Shown here: piece after piece, positions 20,040 through 32,101 of the stretch
Numbering within the stretch: position 1 is the first letter of the stretch
Layout of the letters: every line of letters starts with the position of its first letter
Assembly: GCA_019843655.1 (NCBI GenBank)
Contig: JACDQD010000011.1
Location: forward strand, 16,906,604 to 16,970,603
Direction of reading: 5' to 3'
Length of the DNA: 64,000 nucleotides
Source: Lethocerus indicus
Lineage: Eukaryota > Arthropoda > Insecta > Hemiptera > Belostomatidae
Notes under the pieces: generated by a model
The model's input: the letters and a program-made list of their open reading frames with translations, nothing else
Told to the model about the DNA's origin: nothing
The model's database searches: none
Position numbers and translations under genes: made by a program

Positions 20040-21300
20040 TCACATATAGCCCTATCTGAACCCCATATTGAGCTAAATTAGTCAGTAACTGATTTTAAAA
20101 TGGAGGGGGATTTAATAAAAATGTATAAATTTTTTCCCTAGGAATTATATCAGGGGATCCTAAAAATAATTCACATTAATAGATTGATAGAAGCAATATT
20201 CCCCCATGCGTATAAATATTATTTAAATATATCCTATAAAAAAGTAATGGCTGGAAGTAATAAAATTAATGTAATTCAGGTCTGAATCAAAAGTCAAGGT
20301 AATCTGTGATGGAATCTGTGAGAATATACCTTTCTACTTGAAAAGTTATCGTTGCTATTAAATCTGAAATGTTTCAACCATATTAAAAGTTTGTAAATAT
20401 CAGTGTTTGCCCCTTTTGTCCCCAATTCCATAATTTATTATATTTTGCAGTGATTATTGTGTATGTATTGCATTTATATTTTCTTTTACATATATTGTAA
20501 TCACAGATAGATAAAATGTAACTCTTATTAATACTATGTTTAATATGGAAATAAATAATTGTATTTATTCTTTCACTCAAGTCCAAATGTTAAATGAAAA
20601 CTAATTAGAGATATGCTAATTTGAAAAACATTTTTTTAGTAATTGCTGCTACTGTAACAAAGCTTCTACATTATTTTTTTTATTGAAAGTAAATATTCTA
20701 AAAAATAAATTATATTTATCATATATCATTTAATTTGAATATATTCAGAGTCTGTTCAATGGTGGGAAATCAAGAAACAAGAATGATTAATCTCAAATTA
20801 TATTAATAGCTCCTAATAATCCTTTGATGGCCAAGAAGAATGTAAGAGTTATTGCTTTTTTTTATAATTAAACTCAATTTGAAATATTGCCTATATGATT
20901 TATTTATATTGTGGATATTCATGATTTATGATGTAAAATTATAAACTGCTTATATTTAATTAGGTCTGTAAATAATATTGGATTCTTTCTTTTTTCCCAA
21001 ACTTTTTTATAGGATTAAAACTGAAAAAATATAAAAGGTGCATCCAATTTAAAAAAATAACAGCCGGCCTCCTACAGAATAAATCCTATATAATAAATAG
21101 TATTTAAGAATTTTACTGTGTTATTTATTGTAAAATACCAGGATAATTTCATTAACAAGAATGGAATTAATGGATGTTGGGAAGAATTAAATCTGTTAAA
21201 GGTCATGCTATAATTTAGTATAATAGAGTATATCCTCCTCTAATTTAAAAAATAAATTAAATTAAATAGTGGATACATTTAAAATGAAATGTGTTCATTT
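20040..21300. other. AT-rich, CpG-poor island
   Basis: About 1.26 kb with clearly higher A+T and very few CG dinucleotides, while the rest of the window is rich in CG. It starts right after the TA microsatellite and ends near 21300, where ordinary composition returns. There is no long open frame, no terminal repeats and no poly-A signature. It could be an unrecognised element or an older insertion. Confidence 0.5.
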
Positions 21301-22302
21301 TGTAATTATAGGATTTGCAAGGTAAAGGTAAAGTGCTGCCCTCTCTCGGTACTACTCAAATCTAACGCTTACCAAAAAATAGTAAGACAGCTTTTATTAA
21401 ATTATTTTAAATTTTCTCGTAATTGTATTCTAGCTGAATATTAGTAATTTGCAGAAAGGGCATTTTAAATACACTTTTAATATTTGTAACATGATTTTTT
21501 GGGCATTATTTTTTCAATTCTTCAATCTTTTTTCAATTAAATTAGTTTTTACGTCTTTACCAGCACTGTACTGTATTCATTTTGGCTGTTGGAAATCTAC
21601 TCTTTGGAAAAATGACGGACTAATCATTGTCACTCAGAAACAATTATACAAATTTGTCCAACTGGGTAATTTTCAACACTGCAATTAGGAATTCGTCATT
21701 GAGTTCTGTAGGTCAATGTCGCTCAAGCCACTTTGTCTGATGATACGGGAACTGTTCGAAACTGTTATTTTTAGCCAGGCTTGAAGAAATTGACATTTAC
21801 CCCGGAATTCTGTCCAACAAACGCTGTACATTTTGCTGTATTCACTGTAGAAAAGTTCGATCCGTACAGACGTCAAAAATTTGTAAGTCAAAAAACAGCT
21901 CCTAGCCCATAACATCTCTAAGATCATAGCGTTTAAACACTGCAGGTAACAGCGTCCAGATTATTTGAATTCCGTCATTATAACGTATCAAAAAGTAATA
22001 ATGTAATTCTGTATTCTAAATTCCAAGCCGGACTCCAAGTCAAGATTTTTCCCATTACTGAAAAACAAACCGCTTTTCGGGTATTTCAACGTTCAGATAT
22101 AGTTTTCTTTACTAAATTCACTAGCTCAGATATTTCTGCGACGCTCACTACACTTAAATGACGTACTGTGGCCAGTTGTGTGATAGCGTTGCATGACATC
22201 ATACCGATAGAGGAACTGCTCTGTTCGAAAGAGAAATTGCTGTACTGAAAAAACGAGAAGAAGAAAGGCCCCGGATAAGATTATTATTTTCATTTAACAC
22301 AG

Positions 22303-22355
22303 GGGGTTGGAATACAGTTGATTTCGTGTGTTTCTGTCTCCTCTCGCCGGTTTAA
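22303..22355. mobile_element. Fragment of the hammerhead inverted-repeat family
   Basis: Matches only the outer left-arm segment, from GGGGGTTGGAATACAGTTG to CTCCTCTCGCCGGTTT. No ribozyme motif. Confidence 0.7.
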
Positions 22356-23747
22356 CGTAAAGTTAGAACAGATTTATATTCAAGAAACTGTTAAAGTATT
22401 CGTATGAAAACCTATTTAAGAACTACATACGTTATTGTTATTCAATTCGATGTCAAAAATCATTTTTGACGTAAAATTGTTTGGAAAACAACAACCTCGT
22501 ACAGTTCGTATTTTTACACCGTTAACATATATTTACATAAAATATAAATATATTATGTATTGCAACACCAATGATTTGGGCTTTTCGCAGTGGTTCCTGT
22601 CCAGTCAATAACTGTTACTGCACTAGTGTTCCTGTCGAAATAGGACAGTAACACTGAAGTCGGACAGCGATAACGGAACGTGTCCGGAATAAGAAAAAAG
22701 AAAAAACAGGCGACATTTTATAATAATTTAACTGTCGGTGGGTTCAACAACTTTTCAAAATATGAATCCCGTCCGTTTTAACGCTCTAAATAATCGTGCA
22801 AAAAAAAAAACTTGTAAGCGTTTAAATTATTCGTGGAAAACAGAACCAGGTCCCGTATAAAAGGAATATTATTAATATATATAAAATTTTTTTTTTTGTG
22901 ATATTTCCGTTTTTACGCGGAGGATATTTTTCTGAACGGACATAAATTCGTGCTCCGTTTCTGGTAGTCCGGTAATTTCTCCCGGTCCCCCCCCCGCCCG
23001 CCGTTTTCGAAATCCGGTTTTCGAGGTCCGGTCCGGTTGACGGCCGAAAAAGAATTAATATATCGAAATAAGTTTTTCGAAAGATACCGAAACGCGACAG
23101 CTCCGTCGGACGACGCCGGAAAGCGTTGTTCGGTGTACAGCATTTGAATACAATGAGAAATTAATCGTACCGGCGGTTATTCAGTTATGAAACTGGATGG
23201 TTTTAATGGACAACGCTATTATGCAGTTGTATGCATCTGCGGGGCTTGTACAAGCGTTGTATCGCTTCCCCGTTTGGACGAAAGCGAGTGCGATGAACCC
23301 GCGACTTTGTTCTATCGTCAGATACACTGGGAATCAATTTTCGAAAAAAAAAACCGTCGTATAAACTCTTGTACTATTCACGTGTATACAGACGAATTTC
23401 CGCGATAATTCGTGAAACTAATTTTCACCGCTCCACCTTTGTTCGCGCCAATTCCAGGCTCTGTTTCTAATGTCCAATATCCTGCACCAGTGTCCATCTC
23501 CACTCTCTGTCCAATCTAAAACGCGGTTATAGGTCCGATGTTCTCAATACAAGTGGCTATATGCACTTATGTAATGGTGGGCTGGGTTCCTGGAATAGCA
23601 GTAATTGAAGGGGGAGAAGTCTCCCCTGATTACAGTTCGGAATAGACCGGTATATATAAGTTATCATACCCGTAGATGGTTTAATGTAAAAAGATATATA
23701 TCGTAAGTTCGTGATGTTTCTCTCTCCTCTCGCTGGTCTGGTCTTTT

Positions 23748-23784
23748 GCTAGACCGGTTTCGGCCGCTCGCCATCTTCAGTAGC
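23748..23784 (-). ncRNA. Hammerhead ribozyme-like motif (left arm)
   Basis: Minus strand consensus: GCTA, CTGAAGA, T, GGC-GAGCG-GCC, GAA, ACCGGT, C, TAGC. Confidence 0.72.
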
Positions 23785-23940
23785 GGTGTTAGTCACTGTT
23801 AGCACTTTGGATGTCACTTGTACCACAGTCTTATATATACGTTATTGGGGAATTATGTTTGTCTTATTTGACATGTGAAAGTGACAGTGGGCAGTGAGGA
23901 TGCCCGAAAAACGTCCAAAGTGCTAACAGTGACTAACACC

Positions 23941-23977
23941 GCTACTGAAGATGGCGGGCAGCCGAAACCGGTCTAGC
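23941..23977 (+). ncRNA. Hammerhead ribozyme-like motif (right arm)
   Basis: Plus strand: GCTA, CTGAAGA, T, GGC-GGGCA-GCC, GAA, ACCGGT, C, TAGC. Compared with the left arm, the only changes are in the stem II loop (GGGCA), so the paired bases and core are kept. Confidence 0.72.
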
Positions 23978-24078
23978 AAAAGACCAAACCAGCGAGAGGA
24001 GACAGAAACATCACGAACCTACAGTATTCCAACCCCTCGCAGACCACAAAACAGGTATATTAAATTAAGATATATATC

Positions 24079-24782
24079 ATTTACACGTTTAACGAAATAA
24101 AGTTTTTGTAATAGCCGAATGATTAAATTCGCTGCATAAATCCCAATGTCCTATATTCTTCAAGAAATATAGAACCTAGAAAAGGGTTAAATTAATTTAG
24201 CTCTAATGTAATTCCCTGGTAAAATAAAGGCCTCATTGGGTCTTTACTGCTTTTAAATTTCATGCACAGCATATTCTTCATTTTATTGGCGGAGAAATTA
24301 TTTTTGTAATCTGCGAAATTTTAATAAGATCACAGACTTGAATGCTTCAATAATTACTTAATATACAAGGTTTATATTAACACCAGTCGTCGTGACAAGC
24401 TCGGCACGTAAATACAGGGTTCGGTGTGGAAATAAAAAACGTTTATGATGTTCGGGGTCGCTGCGATTATGATGTAATTAGGCTTTTATTATTTATTTAT
24501 TATAATTATTTTAATTGTAACTACGCAATTAAAACGGCCAGAAGTGTTCACAGTATCTGTATTCACAGTATCCTAGTTTGTATATTTTATAAGATAGATG
24601 GGGAAAGGTGTTCTTCCATTCTTCGTTTAAAACCTATTTTATAGGTCCAATATTTTCGTCATAAATAATTACAGGTTTGGATGGGTAATTATTTGATTTC
24701 TACTAAACACATGATTAATATTCAAATCCAAGTAATTTGTGTATGTTTGAAGTGCTACGTGCGATTTTATTGTTGGGGGATA
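24079..24782. other. No gene recognised
   Basis: AT-rich spacer between the ribozyme element and the minisatellite. Confidence 0.45.
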
Positions 24783-25478
24783 ATAGAAATAGAGCATGAG
24801 ATGAATCACTCAACTTTCGAAATTATGGTCTTGAAAAAAATCAAAAAATTCCGTTTTGGCGCGAAACTACAAAAAACGCATCTCGGAGTAGACTGAATTT
24901 GTAATTAATTTACCTATTTACGCCTAGATAATAGAAAAATATCGCATAAGCTCGTTCAGCTTTCAATGTTATGGTCCTGACAAAATTCGAAACATTCCGT
25001 TTTGGCGCGAAACTAAAAACTCCCTTTTCGGAGTAGACTGAATTTGTAATTAATTTACCTATTAACGCCTAGATAATAGAAATATCGCATAAGATCGTTC
25101 AGCTTTCAAAATTATGGTCTTGAAAAAATTCCGTTTTGGCGCGAAACTAAAAAATCGCATCTCGGAGTAGACTGAATTTGTAATTAATTTACCTATTAAC
25201 GCCTAGATAATAGAAAAATATCGCATAAGATCGTTCAGCTTTCAAAAATATGGTCTTGAAAAAATTCCGTTTTGGCGCGAAACTAAAAAATCGCATCTCG
25301 GAGTAGACTGAATTTGTAATTAATTTACCTATTAACGCCTAGATAATAGAAAAATATCGCATAAGATCGTTCAGCTTTCAAAAATATGGTCTTGAAAAAA
25401 TTCCGTTTTGGCGCGAAACTAAAAAATCGCATCTCGGAGTAGACTGAATTTGTAATTAATTTTAGCTATTTACGCCTA
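24783..25478. repeat. Minisatellite, five units of about 134-145 bp
   Basis: The landmark GACTGAATTTGTAATTAATT recurs at 24891, 25036, 25170, 25306 and 25442, giving periods of 145, 134, 136 and 136. Each unit also contains TTCCGTTTTGGCGCGAAACT and CGCCTAGATAATAGAAA. Units 3-5 are nearly identical, while the first two carry extra bases, so the right part was amplified most recently. Confidence 0.95.
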
Positions 25479-25502
25479 CCTTGGATGTGGTGCGTACGGA
25501 TT

Positions 25503-25899
25503 CAGTATGCTGTTTATGCGGCTTAACTTTGGCCGGGTTGGGACTCGGCCGGCGTTTGAAATTCAACAAATGTTGTGTAAGGCAAGTGGTGGGAAGCCGG
25601 GTAGGATGGAGGAGGAGGAGGAGGAGGAGGTGGATGAGGGATTGGAGGAGCGATGGAGGGAGGGAGGGAGGGAGGGATGGAGGGAGGGAGGGTGGAGGAG
25701 GTGCCCCGGGGCCGGACCCGACGCAGCGAGCTCAGTCTGCCCGCGAGCTCCCACAAATCAAGTTCGGGTGCCGAAAGCCCACCAAGTGTACAACAATTGA
25801 CCGGTACTTTACGCGCTCTCTTTTCGCCGTCCCTCGTCCGACCGCGTCCAGGGACCCGGGGATACGATCCGACGACGGCCCCGATCGCAAGTCGCCACC
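25503..25899 (+). other. Possible first exon, GC-rich, with GTGAGT donor
   Basis: A sharp switch to GC-rich sequence follows the minisatellite. TTCAGT at 25501-25506 matches the arthropod initiator TCAGT, and CACC/GTGAGT at 25900 is a strong 5' splice site. The segment carries purine-only repeats (GGAGGA and GGGAGGGA, 25606-25693). Two frames are open. One reads RRSELSLPASSHKSSSGAES, then PPSVQQLTGTLRALFSPSL; the other contains RYFTRSLFAVPRPTASRD. Neither is a known family, so this could equally be a 5' UTR exon. It could belong to the gene of exons A and B or to a separate one. Confidence is low. Confidence 0.3.
25606..25693. repeat. (GGA)n / (GGGA)n purine-rich repeat
   Basis: Imperfect purine-only repeat inside the GC-rich segment at 25503-25899. 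Confidence 0.9.
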
Positions 25900-28800
25900 G
25901 TGAGTCTTCAATAGCATTCATTTACTGTCCAGTTCCTTGGTTCTGAACTTTCATTTCACGTAAACAACCATTTTTTGTTCTCAATGAGTGCGTTCATTTA
26001 AGACATCGCGCGTATTCTTTAACCGTCCTACTAGCCGACCCGGACAAACATCGTAAACATTATCGTAATATGAAAAAATGTGCGCTTGACACCTTTCTGT
26101 GACATACGACACAACTGTCTCGTATTTATTGTACGCGGAATTTCGTAATTCAGTTTATTTACGCCGGTTTACGGACCCGTTTTCCACCGGCAATTAGCGG
26201 CCCCGTGTCAATGCGTACCACATCCTCTCAGAAATGAGAGCAGGTTTTAAATATCGTTAAAAAAATTTTTTATCTCTCTGTTCGACCCTATTACGCTTTT
26301 AGTCTAGAATCGTAAATCTTTGTTAGAAAATTCTCTAGACCTATATATTCGCCTGTCATAGAAAAGACTGATTAAAAATCTTTTTATTTCTCGAAATTAG
26401 ACAACATGCTAATGTATAGAAAATATATTGCATACTAACTAAAATATGTTCCATAATATTATCAATAGCAGTCAATATATCCAGTAATATAGTCAACAAC
26501 ACAAAATTGACTAACATGGCGCCACGGTTTTTCGTATTAACCTGACAGTTTTTTTTTATTTTTCGTAACATTCCATCATTATTGCATTATTGCAATTACA
26601 AAAATGTATTCCCCATATTCGGAATTTAAATGCGTTCCCGCTTGGAATCCCGCGTTATTAGTATGACAGTCGCTAGAAACGACATAAAATCAAAACGCCG
26701 GGTAAAATTCAGTGTAAATTTACCCTGGGTTTAAAATATTCGACTGAAATATCGTGACAGTAACGTGAATTATATTAAGATATCTAGATATTTTTATTTG
26801 GCGCCTTCAGAGATACGGCATTAGAGCTGGGATTACAGGAAACCTTCTGGAATTGGGATTCTTATTCTCTCGGCTAACAAATAGCAATTCGCCTAATAGT
26901 ATCATTTCATCGATTCAATTTCGTATGCTATCAATTTCAGCACTTCCGAACGAATTGCGCCAACGGGCAGGAATGGGTTTCATCTTGGATAAATATTGAA
27001 GTAGTGAAAGAATGGACGAAATTGAATCGGACAATCGGACGCGGTACCGATGAAATTGGAAATGGAAATGAGACGGAAATTGAAAATTGAAATCGCGCGT
27101 CCATTCCGGCAAATATTAGGGCTTAGTCACAATGGACATTAATAGAATTACCATTTTGGCTTTTCAGTTACCCGTCGGGCCTCTGTCCACAGCGGAACGC
27201 TACTGAAGTTCGCGAGAAGCCGAAACCGGTTTGCAATACGGCATTTCCAAACCGTCAATTTGGAAGTAGAACAATTCAACTTTTGACAACAGGGCGGTGT
27301 TTAAGCAGACAGCAATGGGAAACAATATTTCTATTGCACTACAATATAATTTGTAAAGTGACTCGAAATATTTGCTACGGAAATCAATTAAAGGAAATTG
27401 GCACTTGTAGTCGCCTGTCATAGTATAAATAACGAAGTTAGTTCTATCTCTACTATTGATTGAAGGCACACCTATTCTACAGGGTTTACAGTGTTTCTTT
27501 GGCCAAATAACTGGAAAGAATGCAACTATTATAACAAAAATGTAATTAAAATGTTGAGAAGATTCATCTACTTTTTTTTAAACACTCACTATTCTTAATG
27601 TTATATGACCATAATATATTACTTACATTATATCATGAAGTGAAATTCGTGCGTAATGAATTATGATATTTTACAATACGGAAACTGTTCTCGCCGTTGA
27701 ACACAATGCTGTATTTGTTGCCGATTCTTTCGCACCGAAATCGTCTAAACTGAAGATTCTCTCGTTGGCTATCGCTGCATCTACAACATTCGCCGTTCTC
27801 TGACTCGCAACATGCTGTTAAACATACGCAATGCGTTATTCTGGACAATGGGCAATTTCTCAGCGTCGAACGAATCTCGACAGCGAGCGTTAAGTATTCG
27901 TGTAATACCGGTACTGTATGTTGTGACACTTTATAAGGCCTTCGGGTATATCTGTACCTTTATCTTTGCAAGATCTCTCCGGCCCCCCCCTTTAAGCTCT
28001 CGCTACGTCGCGGAATCTCAAATACAGCCCGTTAGGCCGACGAGGAGGGTACTATTTATTTTACTCTCGTTATTTCCAGGAATTCAAAATGTTGTCATTT
28101 ATTTTATTTTATTTTTTCCGAACCGCTGTTCGCGATTCCCGACTCTCGGGGAATTCAGCGTTTCGACCGAGGAACGTTGCAGAAAGTTCAGTTCGGCTCA
28201 AACTAATCGATGTTGCCTCCTATTTTGATACTAAGCTAGACGTGTTTCGACATTCCGCCACCGTCAGTAGCAACGCATTTTTTTAAATTTTAGTTATCGC
28301 TTATGTATAGGCCAGTAGATATGATGATATAATCTGATTACCACCCTTACCTATAGCCCAACTTATACTAAAATCAATAATATAATAATTCAGTTAATGT
28401 CTTAAACTGAAATTTAAGGTATTTGTTTGTGTACCCACCTAAGATTAGGAGAATAGCGTCGAAAAGATTTTCTCTTCGAAAATTCCGTATATTATTATTT
28501 ACAATTGACGACGCACACACGCGTTTCCATAGTAAAGTCGGCTGCCGATGGTAACTAGTGATAACGCCGTTATCAGTGCACAATTGGTAGGCGGTTTTTG
28601 TGTCGCTGATAAGACAGTTGAGCGCGCTCGTAAAACGATAAAAGGAGGCCACTGGCAGCGAGGTGACAGTGCTTTACTTAACTGCGATGTTCGACTGCTA
28701 CTGACGACGGCGTGAAACCGGAACCCGCGTAGATCTGGGCTACGTTTCTGAAACAAGTCGCAACCCGCGTTCTGTACTGTAGTTATTTATTTTTTTTTAA

Positions 28801-29435
28801 ATATATACCCGTATTTAAAGTTCTGGGAACGGTACAGGCCAGTTTATGAATTTTACAAAGCGTGGACAGGGAAAACCCGTGACGTAAATATGAACTTCAT
28901 TGAGCAACATACAGGAAAACTGCATCCTTTGTGTTCCAACATTATTTAATTTATTGGTAATATAAAGCTTGGTTTTTATAATCCTCGATTGTCCTGACGA
29001 GACAATTTCTTGGAAGGATCATAGATCAAAAATGTTTGATGTATTTGTCAAGCGCAATAGCTGTCTCTTGAAGTTTCTTAGTTTTTGAATCATATCTATT
29101 GTTTCGACCGACATTTTGCGGTCCAAAAATCCAGGATTTTTAGACCGCTTTACGCGAGATGTAAGATTGAAAAACAGCGTTCCTGTAATTTCCGGAAAAA
29201 TAATGAATGTCAATTGCAGGTTTTTCCATAGCTGGTATATCTCGCCTATTTGCTGTAAGTTTTAGCCTTTCGCCGTGGTCAGTAGCACTGCGTCGGTGAT
29301 GATGTAGGATCGTTACGCGCCCCCAGTTACTGTTACTGCCAGCTGTCACTGCCCGGTAGCGGTGTAAAAACCGCTCCCGTAACGGTTTCGGGTCGTCCGA
29401 CCTCATCCTTAGGCCTCAATTTGATTCCCGAAAAT
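25900..29435. other. No gene recognised
   Basis: Likely intron or intergenic DNA. Old ribozyme-family relics are visible near 27198-27235 and 28696-28723 (GCTACTGACGACGGCGTGAA form), both with damaged cores. Confidence 0.45.
27198..27235 (+). other. Decayed hammerhead-family relic
   Basis: CGCTACTGAAG...GCGAGAAGCCGAAACCGGT is still recognisable, but GGC of stem II and the GTCTAGC end are mutated (GGTTTGC). No surrounding arm structure remains. Confidence 0.5.
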
Positions 29436-29447
29436 ATATTGAGGACT

Positions 29448-29737
29448 AATTTGATATACCTGTTTTTGAGGTCGGCGAGGGGTTGGAATACTGTAGGTTC
29501 GTGACGTTTCTGTCTCCTCTCGCCGGTTTGGTCATTTGGCTGCTCGCCATCTTCAGTAGCGGTGTCAGTCACTGTCGGCACTTTGGACGTTTTTGGGGCA
29601 TCCTCACTGCCCACTGTCACTTTCACATGTACCGTGAAAGTACGTCACCTTCACGCTACTGAAGGTGGCGAGCGGCCGAAACCGGTCTAGCAAAAGGCCA
29701 AACCGGCGAGAGGAGACAGAAACATCACGAACCTACA
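29448..29737. mobile_element. Hammerhead inverted-repeat element (12-bp TSD)
   Basis: Flanked by ATATTGAGGACT (29436-29447 and 29738-29749). The long end is on the left (AATTTGATATACCTG) and the short end on the right (CCTACA). The left arm has lost the segment around CTTTTGCTAGACCGG, so its antisense motif is broken. The centre is short. Confidence 0.85.
29655..29691 (+). ncRNA. Hammerhead-like motif with A9 changed to G
   Basis: The core reads CTGAAGG instead of CTGAAGA. All other positions, stem I GCTA/TAGC, stem II GGC/GCC, GAAAC and GTC, are intact. A9 is a catalytically important position in the hammerhead family, so this copy is predicted to be impaired. Confidence 0.55.
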
Positions 29738-29749
29738 ATATTGAGGACT

Positions 29750-32090
29750 GTTTATTTATTCAAGTCTATACCATTCAGCCAGTACTGAAGGGCGATACGC
29801 CGAACCTTAGTTCTAACAGTGTGTTCTTTCCATTATCTTGAGAAGGGTATCGATGCGAGGGAGACTAATCAAATTTGTTATTACATCTACAGGACTGTGT
29901 ATTCGAGTGTTTAACGTCAGGCAATAATGAAGCAAACTTTAGCGCGTGGAAGAAATAGATAAACACTTCTAGCCTCCCTTTCCATAATATCCCGGGACGG
30001 CGACCGAGACCATTCAGAGACGAGTCATGATCAAGTTGAGTTTATTTGCAATGTAAAGGACTGCGGTCTGCACCTGCTCTTGTGTCGTAGAAGGGGCGGA
30101 TGAACTCTACGGCTTCTTCCGGTTATTCGCTCGGTCTACTGTTTTAAAATTGGTTTTAAAAGTTTCGGAAAAAAAACACTCGTAATTTATAATTCTCTCG
30201 GGCTCATTGATGTTTGGCTCGTGACATCTTTTGGTGATTAACCGAAGAAATAATTAACAGCCACGAACTAAATTACAATTTTACACGAAATACGGTTAAC
30301 TATTCTATATTGAAATAAGGTTTATTGTTACTATTTATGTGCACAAGTAAATATGTTATTTTCGTATGAACTGTGGCCATTAGTGAAAGTTCAAAGGCGA
30401 TTTGTGTATACACTGTATGACATCTGTCCTTACATCTTGACTAGTTTTTCCCAGTATTGTCTCTACGCATTTATAGACTGTTACGGGAGTAATACACGAT
30501 TGCAATTGAGATGCGCCCGACGTCATTTCATTTGTGGTCTACGGCGGGTAGACCGCTTTCGGCGCATTTTTCAGACCGCAGAACAAGAACAGTGAAGCAA
30601 CATTGTGTTCTAACCGCGGTGCTCGTTGCGCAAACTCTTCGCGCCGTTAGAAATCAAAGTATTCCCGCCTTCCAAGATCCGCTTCGGTGATCTTTAGCGT
30701 TAATCTGAAAAATGAAATAGTTTTTAATCGCTGTCCGTTCCCAATCATCGGTCACGTTTTGCCGTCCGTCCGTTGAAATTTGTTCACCGTATCTCTCTCC
30801 AATCTACCGGTTGTCGGTATACATTCTAAATACTTTGTAAATAACGGCCGCGTTATTTACATATAGAGAGCCGGCCTATTTCTTATCTTTTCTTTGCGCC
30901 GGCTAATTCTCCGATCCTGGTTTATATCGAGAAACGTTTAGTTGAACTGCCCGTTATCGGTGCGCCGGGTATCCGTTGTGGCGCAGAAATGGGAAATGCT
31001 CGGTGCTACGAAAACGCCCGGTGAAATCGTCCACAATTCCAGACATTCCGAACTCCCGACAGCGATAAAACTCGGGAGACGCCGAAAGCGACCGACGTTT
31101 TAAGCACTATTTTCACACTAATTTCGGCACCCAATTGTACAGCGAGCGAGTCAACTGTGTTTATAACCGCTTGTTTTTATAGTTAACAACCGCTGTTATA
31201 CGATCCGATAATACGTCATTCCTTTAATCGCCGGCCGACTTCCTCTGGAGTGTTTCAATCTATTAATGATGAAACGCTACAGTGGCGATAACTCGAGAAA
31301 ACGAGTTAAGTTCGAACAGGCGGTAGGAGGGAAGATAGCACATAAAATCTCCAAGTTTAACAGATTTACTTCAGTTTTACAAACCTCTTCTAGGTATTTA
31401 TAAGCGTCCTTATTCGTTCTTGGAGTACGACTCTTCCGCATCCCCAAAAAAAGATTTTTACCCACTTATAGGAAATAACTGATTTGTTAGATTCGTTAAA
31501 CGGTGGCGACACAGACGTGTGATTTTACCGCGTCATTATAATCCATTTCGCGAATAAATTAATACCGATAATTTAAATCTGCGGAGAGGGCGAAAATTGC
31601 CGACGGGAGAAACTCAACCGGGGCCGAACAAGTTGTTGGGACCTAATCGGTCGGGAATTTATAGGAAAGGCCACGAGGAAATTAATGAGGCGTTGAAAAA
31701 CAAACCGCTCTATATAATTGTATAACGACTTCCTCCAATAAAACGGACTCGGTTATGCGCTAATTTCATATCGAAGTACACGGGGGTTGGGGGAGATTTG
31801 AAGTCTAGCAGTTTTTCCCGGAGGTACACTTCTATCAATATCTGTAATCGGCTCGGTGAATAGCGATGCATTAAATTGTATCAACATAGGCAGGAGAACA
31901 CGGTTTAAATTGTGTCATAAATTTAAGACTTAATTTGACTGAATCAGGTATTTAATTAAAATCATACTAATGTACGAAAAGAGTGGAATTCCCTGCAATG
32001 AAATAGCGCTTTGTTAAACCATCTTTTATTTATTTTCGAACCCGTATCGTTTGATTAGGGGTTGTTACCCCCTGTAATTGTTACTACAAT
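29750..32090. other. No gene recognised
   Basis: No coding or RNA signature; ordinary composition. Confidence 0.45.
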
Positions 32091-32101
32091 CGTAGGTTCG
32101 T

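Larger units (their letters stand above)
23703..24066. mobile_element. Hammerhead inverted-repeat element, both ribozymes intact
   Basis: The orientation is opposite to the copies at 4742 and 10840: here the left end is the short one (GTAAGTTCGTGATG) and the right end is full length (CCACAAAACAGGTATATTAAA). This shows the element has a defined long end and a defined short end rather than random truncation. The centre holds TATATATACG and TTATTGGGGAATTATG. It is the best copy for study, because both arms keep a canonical ribozyme motif and the duplication is clear. Confidence 0.87.
23691..24078. repeat. 12-bp target-site duplication pair
   Basis: AAGATATATATC occurs at 23691-23702 and again at 24067-24078, bracketing the element. 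Confidence 0.75.

Noticed and set aside
24783..25478. CRISPR-like array
   Set aside because: The repeats are contiguous units of about 136 bp without unique spacers, in eukaryotic DNA; it is a minisatellite.
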